A stretch of DNA of 64,000 bases from Ophioderma brevispina (Eukaryota > Echinodermata > Ophiuroidea > Amphilepidida > Ophiodermatidae): contig JAMKCH010010212.1 of the NCBI GenBank assembly GCA_023653785.1, positions 1 through 64,000 on the forward strand. Direction: 5' to 3'. The position numbers were made by a program, and so were the translations under genes. The notes under the pieces are model-generated. The model was not told the origin of the DNA. It did not search any database and saw only the letters and a program-made list of their open reading frames with translations. Of the stretch, positions 39,401 through 51,400 are shown piece by piece; the first letter of the stretch is position 1, and every line of letters starts with the position of its first letter.

Positions 39401-42400
39401 ATAATACCTAGCGGAAATCACGCGCCCTTGGTGCTTCTTTTTGTATTCACCTTGTAACTTCTGCAAGATATGTAATTATTTGCTCCAGTAATCGCCAATT
39501 AAATTTTCACCAGAAAATTGTTTCCCACCCCTACAAAAAAATAATGTAACCACAAATTTGCATGGAATGCCGACGTCAGGTGCAAACCTGGTGTAACATC
39601 AACACATGTCTCAGCATGCAGTGTGAAGTTGCTTGGGCAGGTCAAGAAATGTAGAATGAAATATCAATGTACAACATTAAGTTTATTTCATGAATGACAG
39701 AAGGGGAACTTTATTCTTGCACTGTATTGAGGAAAGTCACATCGCAAGTTTCATCTTGCTCTTGGAGAAACAGGTATTTGTGGTATACGTATCGATTATA
39801 ATACTATAACACGTCATAATGAATGCCGAATGTAATTGGCCAAAGATAATTTACGTGTACCAGTCGGGATGCATCGGCTATGACTTGCAGTTTAGCAGGT
39901 CTCAAAATAAAAAATAAATGTGAAAATAATAATAAAAGACAACATAAGACAGGGACAGATGCACTTGTTTTTAATGCATTACATGGTTATAATTTTTGGC
40001 GACTTTTAATGCCCCCAAACAGTGTCTAATATATTTGAGAGCCAAGTTGAAGATTTCCCAAAGCGGGGGCCCAAATGGATACCAGTACATTCCGTCGGGT
40101 TACCTCCAATCATTTTAATCCCCCAACAAATCTAGCAGCCCAAATATACTGAAGTTATTTCTGGAGTGTACCAGCTACCTTGCCATGTCTCCTAATTTCT
40201 ATCGATCTTCCCCTTTCTGTTTAATGCCAAACCAGCATAATGTTGGATATTTCTCAGGACAAATGCAGAAACACGCCATCGGACGACATCCGCACCACAG
40301 CAATAGCGTGAAGTATTCATCTCGTTATTTTTTCATGAGTCCTACGATTTCCTCCAATATACTCGATATACTCACAGTATTGGGTTTAGGGTGGCGGTAT
40401 TTATCATGTTTCTGGGTGCTAAATATAACCTGGTAAAAATTTAAATATTAGCCTGAGAAATACGCCGAAAGTTACTATACATTGCACTCAAAGTGGAGTG
40501 TACAGAACAGTGAACCTCTCCGAAAGGGAGGGGGCGCTTAATTGAGATATAATTTGCAAGTCGGCAACGGTCTGAGGGGGCGCTTATAAGGGGAGGGGCG
40601 CTAAATAGGTCGAATACGGTACATGATGTCAATAGGATGTTTTGTTGTTTTTTGACAAAACACCAAAAAATTATGATCATTACCTGTGCTTTGGCCAGAA
40701 ATTTTCCAAGAGGTGCATTATGAGGTTAGGTAAACAATTTTCCCCCAATATACCAAACCATCGCGGCTTGTCAACGGGAGTCACAGTTTGGTGATGTGAG
40801 TTCACAAAGGGTCATCTGAGGTCAACCTGTTAACATCCCATATTAGCCAGTTAACACATATGTAGGAAATGATGAATTGCATAACCTTTGTTTGACTTTA
40901 ATGAAATTGGGTCAAAGGTTACACAGGGGTCATAATCATTTATTTTCCATCATAAAAAAAACATACAAAAGCAGCAAAAAATACAGCCAAAGGATGGAGG
41001 AGGTGCAACTAAAAGCAAAATGCCTGATAAGCGATGCACCCCCTGATTAAATATACATGTCAAATACAAAGACACATAAACATTGACACACACACAATGC
41101 AAAAACAACAACTCACCCAAGAATGTCGTAAGCATGCAAACACATACATGTACATAAATAAATAAATCAAATATGATCGATTAGGGCACCAGCCGTAAAC
41201 AAGAAACCAGTGATACAGGTACAAATTATACAGAAACTTACAGAACAAAGTAAGTAGCAAATATTTAAGATTGTGTTTAAAGTGTTCGAATGAATTTGCA
41301 GATCATTTTTTTAAGACTGTTTGGCAAGTTATTCCATACTTTTGGACCTACAGTCAAGGCCGTTTTATCATCAAAGGTTCAAGCTGTGTAAATCCCACAT
41401 TTAAGTCTCGGCAAGTGGTTCTTTTTGGAGTAACTTTGGTGGCTGTAGCATTTTATGTGCCAAAGAAATGTAGTCAGGGTGTGAGAGGCCATCGACAAAA
41501 AAGGAGCAAACATTGAAAAAAGAGGAAAATGAGTAAATATGCCAAAAACAGGCTGAAAATCAAAGAAAAAGTTAAATTTGGCACTACAAAAATATTCCAA
41601 ATACAAGCGAAACATCTCCCTAAAGATTTCACACCCCTGTGTAGTTTTATAGATTTTTACAAAATGGGGTCAAAGTGCACATAGAGGTCATCAGAGGTTG
41701 ACCTGTTCACATCACACATGAGACTTGGGCCCATGATTCTTCTGACCAAGTATGAAGTTAAATCAGTGAATACGTATGTGAGAAATGAATTGTTTACCTT
41801 TGTTTGATTTTAATGAAATCAGGTCAACGGTCATATAGGGATCATCAATGGTAAATCTGTGTACATTCCACATTGAGTCTCGGCAATGGTTCTTTTTGAG
41901 TAGCTTTGGTGGCCGTAGCATGTTATGTGTCAAAGAAATGTAGTTTTATAGATTTTCACAAAGTGGGGTCAAAGTTCACATATGGGTCATCACAGGTCAC
42001 TTTGTTTACACCACATATAAGCCTTGGGCCAGTGGTTCTTCTGACCAAGTATTAAGTTAATCAGTCGATGCGTATGTGAGAAATGAGCAATTGTTAACCT
42101 TTGTTTACGGCCACAGCCTATAACACACAGCGGAATAAGCCATCCCTATGTGTCTTCCTGCTAAAGCAGGGGACACAAAAATTGGAATTGGATCGAATGG
42201 CACAGAGGGCAGTGCCCATCTCCATAACCCTAGGCCACACATCTGCCAAATGCAGTGGAAGGCTACAGTAGAGAGTTAGTCTTCTGGTGGCTCCGCATAC
42301 TCACTTTCCTAGTCTTATTCTTTTAAATGACGGGCAACTGACAAGAAAGCAGTAGGTACCATTTTTAAGTCTTTGGTATAACCTGGCCGGGGTTTGAACC

Positions 42401-45400
42401 CGCGACCTCCTGTCTGTTGACCGATACTCTAACCACTAAACCAACACGTCGGTGTAAAATTCTTAAAAATTCTGAATTATGTATTATTCCAAACCTTACC
42501 ATCATCTCTTTTAAATATAATTATTTCATGACATGTATCAGTCCTTTGCAAAATCAAGCTAGTTCCATGCATATCTGGTCCATTAAATAATGGCACATTT
42601 ATATGACATACACCCTCAATTTTTTTTTCAATGTCGAGATTTTTACACCGTTAGGTTTCTTTTTAATAAACAAACTCCTCTCGAAGTGGTATATACAGTG
42701 TGAGTCAATAAAAACCCTACATTCAAGAAATATTTTTTCTTTAAAGGTTAAACGTTATTTTTGCTTGATTGTTTGCTTTGGTTGTTTAGAGGGATAAACA
42801 GGCTATCAGAAGATTTTTATTTGGTGTCTTTTGGAATTTGGGTTTAGAAACTATGCCAATTTTGCGGAGAGACCTAAAAATTCAGTTTGGCCGATTTAGC
42901 CATACAATGCGGAGAGACTGACTCCGACGTATAACATAACAGGTTATAGCAAAGATAATTCACATGTGCAATTTCAGTTGGTATCGATTTTTTCTTGACG
43001 AAAACATCAATTTGAATAAAATGGTCTATTGTGTAACATAATTATAAGTAAAATTTCTTCAACAATTGAAATTAAATTACTGTTGTTCAATCATAAAGAG
43101 TCGGTTATTGAAAATCACCCCATATCAATGTCTCAGTTCATGATCATAATGAAACTGTTCAGAGATTTTTGTTTTACATCTCTAAGGTAATTATTTTGCA
43201 CAAATACAGTATACTCAGCGTAGATAAAATGCGAGAAGAACTAAGCTGACGTTTTCTACAAATAAATTGGAATTAAAACTTAAAATTCAATTTCGCTGAA
43301 TACAAAACCTTCTATGGTTTCACTTTCGTTTCGTTGTAGGTTAAATCCATGAAATCTTGCTGATCCAAAGTAAACTGTTCTTACACCAGCTATCTTGACT
43401 TTCTTATTTGGGAAATTGAACATTTTTTCACTCAGCATTTTCTTTTGTAATCTCCGGGATATTATTTTTTATAATCCTCTAATTATTCTCCCACCTTCTA
43501 TTGTTTAACAATAATTTGGTGTTCAATGTTTTTACTCAAATCACTGCTGAAGAATATGTTACTCTATGTAAACGATGCATCTTGGACATGTTACTCTATG
43601 TTAACGATGCATCTTTGTTTGTCTCAAAATCGGCCAAACAGGATTTTTAAGTCTCTCAGCAAAATAGGCATAACTTCTTCCTCCAAAGTCTAAATGACAC
43701 CAAATAAACGTTTTCTGAAAGCCTGTTTATCCTTCATTATAACCAAAGCAAACATTTGAGCAAAAATAATTCTTAACTATTTTAATTATTTTTTTTTCTG
43801 AATGTAGGTTTTTTTTTGACTCACACTGTAGTCACCGTCATAATTACTGAAACAAATGGCACGTGCGCATCTGTTGAATTGCGTATTCAATTTCCGTTGT
43901 CAAGCGTTCGCCACACACTTCCGGGTTCACGCACATGTAACCAGAATTTTGTTTCAGAATTACTGATTAACACTATAGCTGTAGATGATCAACATTTCTT
44001 GAAATAAGGAATTAGCTTGTTTTTACAGGTAAAAGTCATTTTTTGTGAATCGTTTTACAATGTTTGTTTTTACTTAAAGGGATTAATTGGTATAAATCTA
44101 TCGGAACATATATAATGAAATATCCTTAAATATGATGTACCAGATGGTTTGCATGGTCATTGGAGTATTCCTTGCGAAGAAAACACCATTTTCACGCATA
44201 ACTTTCGAAGTAGTAGACGATTTAAGGAAGCCGCCACGTTGATTTTTTACGCTATCGTTTTGCCACAAGCCATGTTTAGTCTTTCACACCAATTGAAAGA
44301 TGATCGGTGGTTAGTCAAGTTCTGGCCTGTATGAAAGTCTATCGCGTTTACTTTTAACATTGAAATTAAAAACACAGCTTTAATTTAACGTTTTCCTTTA
44401 AAATGTATAAATTTATCAAAAATGGCATACATTTATGCCTAATTTTTATAAATGAGCCTGGGATTCTTGAGAAATATAGTTTTTTAAATAAAATTAGGAA
44501 ACTCTGCATCATACAAAGAAGCGCTACTCGGTACATTGAAAAGTACGTAGATTGCTGAACCGCGCATTAGTGGGTTTCGAACACTGATCTCTCGTAATTG
44601 AAGCACTGATAGCCATATTGGTCATCCAAAAAAGAGCCCAAGCAGGTGGTTAAGAGCCGGTCATTTATACAAAATTGTTCAAATTGAAATGTGGATAAGC
44701 GACATAACAGACTACAGAATCAAGCCAATTCAGTGAGCTCATTGTATTTGCGCGTATGGCATGTCTTTAAAACGTGCACCCGGGATACAACTTCTGTTAA
44801 ACAGGTGTCTCTGGAATGGTATTGTGTTCGGTAGACCAAGATGCCCGCCCGTTGCTCCATTCATCTAATATACAATTACTGTTGTGTAGCCAATCCATTG
44901 TATAGAGATCAGTGGTTACAGTGCGACTGCGATAAAACTAAATATTACGCGACCCCTTTTCAAATGTCCACGTTTTCATGGATTGTTAGTGTTTAGGCCA
45001 ACTAAAACCTTTGTTAATCACAAAATGATATCTAAACACCCCTCTTAACATTTTTCTCGCATCACTGAGGTTTTAAAAAGTGTAGTTTTTTTGCAATAAA
45101 AAAATCTAAACGAACTTCGCTCCTATCTTTTGTGTGCTCAACGAAGTTCAAAAGGATGAGGCTTGTGGCAAACTTGCACGTGATATATGCGCGTATGGGA
45201 TATATTTTCGCTGGCTTCTGTTTCGTTATTGCATGCGGCGTTGTAAATATACCACAGGGAATAAACATGGTAGCTTCCATGATCGTTGTACAGTTGTGTA
45301 TATTGGTCGGAATAAATCTGGATTTTTTTCGCAAGGAGTACTCCAATGGCCATGAAAACCATCTGGTACGTTTTATTTAGGGATATTTCATTATATATGT

Positions 45401-48400
45401 GCCGATAGATTTATACCAATAAATCGCTTTAAAGGTGCATGTTCCGATCGTCTATTTTTCTCATTGTCGTCCTGAAATTTGAGCCCTCAATCCATTTCGT
45501 TCCAAAGATATAAACAAAAACAGCCGTTTTAGTGGTTAACCATCAATATTAGCACAGTATTGAATAGGGCTTTGCAACATGCATTATTGCGTCTACCAAC
45601 AAAACCACAAGTTTGTTTCCCACGGTACTTGATGGGGTGTATGTGCAAGTGCCAGGCTCTCATATCAAGTAGAGATCACAATACACATAAATCAAAACAA
45701 GCACCTTTAAAATAAAAGTTGTTGAAAATTTACAAGCATAAACCTGTATTTTAAAGCAAAATCAGACAAAGGTTTGTTTGTGATATTCTCCAGATATCAT
45801 TCATTATTGCTTTAATAAAATGAGATCTGTTATTGATTTGTTTTCTTAAGTAATGGGACAGTTTATCAGTTTGACCTTCCAAAGTGCTAATTGGAAACAT
45901 GACTAGATATGTTTGCTGGCTCAGACATTAACTTGCAAAAAGGCTAATAGGCTGCATGCTCAGATAATGGTCGATGCTTTCAAAATAAAGCATTATAAAG
46001 TGAACTGATTGAACTGTCAAATGACATTCCTGACAATATAACTTGACATTCAAAATAGGTTCATTTTTTAGAACGTCAGTTGTGCAAAATGGTATCATGA
46101 CTTCATTTTGAAACAAGCTTATAGACCTAACATGTAGAGATTCAACCATGATGCAGTTGATTCATCAAGAATTAACAATGCACCCCACATCCATATATTT
46201 TAATCTCACGAGGGCATTTTTAGTCACCGTATATAAAAGCGGATGGTAAGAGACCTCTAATATACTGGGAAACCTAGCCTATGATGTGACCTTTAGTCTG
46301 TATAATTACGAAACAACTATGTTTAAAAAATTTAAATTTTCTTCTCAAAACTATCTTTCTAAAAGTGGCAAAATATATTAAGAAAATGTAAATTTGTATG
46401 AAAACAAATATTTCCCCCTTTTGGCACAATTTGATCATCAGGTATTTGTTGCTTTGAAGCTGCTAAATACAAAAATAACAATTAGTGGTATCATCCAAAT
46501 GCCAAATCAGTGTTTGCTCTCTCAATTTGCTGTTACTATAGCAACAAAAGCAGCAATGCATCATCCACACTGCAGAGTTTTGGTAATGTGTCATGAACTA
46601 TTGTGGGTGATTTACATTTGGGAATCAGGAAGGCTTGCAAATTCTCATCAATTATTCATCTACTGTACACTGCAAAATTTGTCCTCGACATAAAAAAATT
46701 GATCTAACAATAAAAAATGAGTTCTCTGTATTTACCCTTGACATGCTGACAGAAGACACATTTAACTATAAAACAGATTATTTGGCTTGAATTGAAGCTA
46801 CATCATGTTCTGGAATCCTTAAAGACACTATCATTGCATCTCCCAAAAGATTCAAATACATTATTTGCATGGGGGAATATGCTTCAAAGCGAAGTTAAGG
46901 ATAACTCTTGAATAATTCTCATAAGTTATTTTTTCCAACTGAAAAATGATCATAATGAAAAAAAAAAAACATCATTGTCCAAAGAAATGGATCTCCATTC
47001 CAATTAGAATTGTAGTACAGTGTTTTTGTATGGAGAAGTCATTACTAAAACATTCGTTGTATTTATCCGAGCTTGCTTCAGTGTTCGATTTAGGAAAAAA
47101 ACCTGCAAGTACTTTGCATGTAACCCCAAAGATCTACATGCACCTTTAAGTGTTACATGCACGTCAAATCACAAGTTTACAATATTTTTAAATGCCATCA
47201 TACCTTCTGCCAGACCGGGTGCCAGACCTGCTGAAATCATACGTTTTTTAAGCCTGTTTATCATTACTTTTTCTTGATTCCTTTTCGGGATGCTTCACTA
47301 GGTTTGATTTCATTCAAATCAAATAACTTACTAGCTTACAAAGTCTTACATGCACATGTGCATGTATATTGGAAAAGTTACAATGCACACCAGAAAAATC
47401 TACCTCATATGTGCAATGTGGCATGTTCTAAATCGAACACTGGCTTGCTTTCAGTCCTTATCACTGGCATGGCGTGGTTAGGATTCTATACTTGTTACAG
47501 ATTACAAAATCTTTTTTTGATGATTTTCAAACAAAAATTTTTGATTTTCTAATTTATCCTTGGTTACTTACAGTGCCTGTTCTGAGATAGAATGCTGGTT
47601 TGTAAGGCATTGTTAGGCACATTGAATGCATTATGGATTGGTTACTTACAGTGTCCTGGTCGAGATAGAATGCTGTTAGAATGATGCTATTACATTGCAA
47701 TGCATTATGGGAATTGGTTCTTTACAGTACCTGTCTGAAATAAATCGTTGTAGGATTGCTAGGCACATTGCCATGCATTATGGGATTGGTTTTACTTACG
47801 TGCTGGTCTGAGATAGAATCTGTTGTACGGATTGTCTAGGCACACTGCAATGCATTTGGGATTGGTTACTTACTGCCTGGTCGGAGATAGAATGCGTTTG
47901 TAGGATTGCCTAGGCACATTGTGCAATGCATTATGGGATTGGTTACTTACCGTGCTGGTCTGAGATAGAATGCTGTTGAAGGATTGCTAGGCACATTGCA
48001 ATGCATTATGGGATTGGTGACTTACAGGCCTGGTCTTGAGATAGAATCCTGTTGTAAGGATGCTAGGCACATTGCCATGCATTAAATGGGGATTGGTTAC
48101 TTACAGTGCCTGGTCTGAGATGAATTGCTGTTGTAAGGATTGCTATGCACATTGCAATGCATTATGGGATTGGTTACTTACAAGTGCCTGGTCTGATATA
48201 GAATTCTTTTAAGGATTGTAGACACATTGGAATGCATTATGGGATGGTTACTTACAGTGCCTGGCTGAGATAGTATGCTGTTGTAAGGATTGCTGGCAAA
48301 TTGCAATGCATTATTGGATTGGTTACTTACAGTGGCCTGTTCTGATTAGAATGCTGTTTAAGATTTGCTATGCACATTGCAATTCATTATGGGATGGGTT

Positions 48401-51400
48401 TACTTACAGTGCCTGGTCTGAGATAGTATGCTGTTGTAAGGATTGCTAGCACATTGCAATGCATTATGGATTGGTTTACTTACAGTGCCTGTCTGAGATA
48501 GAATGCTGTTGTCAGGATTGCTAGGCCACATTGCAATGCATTAATGGATTGGTTACGTACAGTGTGCCTGGTCTGAGATAGAATTTTTGTAAGGATTGCT
48601 AGGCACATTGCCATGCATGATGGGATTGTTTACTTACAGGCTGGTCGAGATAGAATGCTGTGTAAGGATTGCAGGCACATTGCAATGCAGTTAGGGGAAT
48701 TGGTTACTTACAGGTCGCTGTTCTGAGATATAATCTGTTGTAAGGATTGCTAGGCAATTGCAATGCATTATGGATTGATTATACTACAGATGCCTTGGTC
48801 TGAGATAGTATGCTGTTGTAAGGATTGCTAGGCACATTGCAATTGCAATTATGGGTAGATGTTTCATACATGCCTGGTCTGAGAAGAATTGGGCTGTTGT
48901 AGGATTGCGAGCACATTGGCAATGCATTATGGGATTGGTTACTTACAGTGCCTGGTCTGAGTTAGCATGCTGTTGTAAGGATTGCTAGGCACCTTTGCAA
49001 TGCTATGGGATTTTACTTACAAGTGTCCTGGTCTAGATAGAATGCTGTTGTAAGGATTGCTAGCACATTGCAATCATTAGGGATTGGTTACTTTACAGTC
49101 CTGGTCTTAGATAGTATGCTGTTGTAAGGATTGCTAGCACATTGCAATGCATTATGGGATTGGTTACTTACAGTGCCTGTTCTGAGATAGAATGCTGGTT
49201 GTAAGGCTGCTTATGCACATTGGCAATGCTTATGGATTGGTTACTTACAAGTGTCTGGTCTGAGATAGAATGCTGTTGTAATGATGCTAGGCCACATTGC
49301 AATTGGCCATTATATGGGATTGTTTACTTACAGTGCCTGGTCTGAGTTAGAAATGACTGTTGTACGGCTTGCTAGGCACATTGCATGCATTCATGGGAGT
49401 GGGTTACTTTTTTTTACATTTGCTGGTCCCCTGAGATAGTATGCTGTTGTAAGGATTGCTAGGTAGGCACAAACAGTGCATCCTGAGATAAAAATGAAAC
49501 CTGCCAAATGTCTTCCATTTCTCCTCCACATCTTAGCTAATAAGCCCTTGAACATCATCAGGTGTTCTTGCTTGCTGCACAAATAAAACCGTATTAAGTT
49601 TAAGCTAAATTTTTTTTTTGGGCTTTGTTTACAAGTATTTCATGTTTTCAAGATTGAAAAAAGCTTTAAAGTCTGAGATGTTCCATTGAGGAGAAAATGA
49701 CGTTTTCATCTTGCCCATTTTGTACAGGAACCAATGGGACTTGTATTTACAGGTGTGAAACATTCTACTATTCAAACAGCTCAACTGATAGGAATTCACA
49801 TGAAGGAGAAAACATATGAAAAATTGGACCATGATTGGGTCACCCACATTTAGGGATACCGTTTGGGGATGGGGGATAAGGTTTGGAGATAAGGTTTACA
49901 GATGAGCTAGGGTAGTAGTGTTAGTATTAAAGTTATGGACATAAATGAACATACCTGATTAATTATTACATATAACGCTGAATGTTCATTAACATCGCCA
50001 TTTTGGTCAATACTATCGAGGTGATTTAAATCATACGAGGCACATGTGACACTGCCATATTTCCACGATACTTGTCTTTCCAGGTACAAGATGTGTTGGA
50101 AAAGATCTGCCTTACTTAACCTGGCAGCTAAGGAGAGAGGTGTGAAGCCCTGGTTATTGGTGATGTCACATCGGCCTCCAAGCTCGTACGCTAAAGTGAA
50201 CATTTCCTGGAAAATAAAACAGAAAATTAGAAAAAAGGTTAATTTTTAAAAATATTGAAGCACAATTTTTACGTATTTTGTTAACGATTAAGGATCAGTG
50301 CACCTTACAGTAACAGCTTATAAATATTGGTCTAATAACTTCAAAGATATTGCTGTTGACTACATAAAAATAAACATTTCAAGAAAGCAAAATGATCCTG
50401 TGGTTCCAAATATTAAGTGAATTTGATCACAACTTTTGCCCAGTGTAAACGCGGTATAAGACGGAATAAAAAAATTAACCTTTACACATAGGTATTTATG
50501 AAGTAATTGCTGCCATAAATAACACATTTTAGCAAAAATGAACAGAGATAAACCATTTGGTTACAACGGTCCAAACGTCCAGTGGCATACTGACCGCACT
50601 GCAAAAAACTGGGGTGTTAACATTTTAGCACCAAGTCGGTGTCAAGCTTGTTGGTGTTAGTTTCTGGTGTTGAAATTTAAGATTTAACACTGCTCGGTGT
50701 TGCTGCACAATTTTAATTATGCATTTTGGTGATCTGCATATAAAATATTAGAGGTAAGCAGTTACAATAGAAGCAAACAATAACAAAATCAAACATTTTC
50801 TATTCAAATATCAGACGTTACAAATATAAATGTTAACACCAAAGTTTGGTGTTCATTAATGCCAGAGGGTGCAGTCCCGTGTTGATTCCAGGAGAGTGTT
50901 AAATTAATACAAGTAGTGTAAATTTGGCTGGCAGTGTTAAAAAAAATAACACCAACATTTAACACCAAGCAGTGCCATATCATAAATTTTAACACCAGAA
51001 TTTGTGTTAATGTAACATTAGCATGGAAGTATTTAACACTGGAATGGTGTAAATCTAACACCTGTGGGTGCGGTCCCCTATTGATTCCAGGATGGAGTTT
51101 AAATTAACACTGAAGGTGTTAAAGTTAACACCCAGTTTTTGCAGTGCGGGGAGAGGGGATAAGCCTCTGGTTTGAAGTACAAGGACAAATATGGAATAAC
51201 TTTGCATTTTTATCCCAAGTTTTGAGGGATTACGATCTATTTTGGCCTAAATCTAAGCTAAATAGAAATGCTTTAGTCCTTGATTTTTACCTCACTTTTT
51301 GGGTCAAAAAGTATAAGGCCACATCTTGTCACCGACAATTTTGATCAAAATGTGCATCTTCAAAACATTGGTAATTTTTTTTCAAATCTTTTTTGGTGAA

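Larger units (their letters stand above)
40780..42110 (+). repeat. Tandem repeat of about 300 bp, interrupted by insertions
   Basis: Unit order: TAGTTTTATAGATTTT.ACA, GGGGTCAAAG, GGTCATCA..GGT, CTTGGGCC..T.GTTCTTCTGA, GAATACGTATGTGAGAAATG, ACCTTTGTTTGA, TCGGCAA.TGGTTCTTTTT and GTAGCATGTTATGTG. Clear copies are 41640-41940 and 41940-42105. Partial copies are 40780-40930 and 41380-41470. Interrupted by a LINE tail and by a small hAT-like element. Confidence 0.6.

Noticed and set aside
42360..42455. Functional tRNA gene
   Set aside because: A and B boxes are present, but the cloverleaf ends do not pair well and a repeat body follows, so a SINE is the better reading.
44560..44630. Second tRNA-like segment (GGTTTCGAACACTG)
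   Set aside because: Only a B-box-like word; no A box at the right distance.
45132..45380. 82-codon plus-strand frame with hydrophobic segments
   Set aside because: Its 3' part is the inverted arm of the 44078-45433 element; hydrophobicity reflects AT-rich codons.
47560..49480. CRISPR-like array
   Set aside because: Regular direct repeats, but units are contiguous without unique spacers and derive from an exon boundary in a eukaryotic gene.
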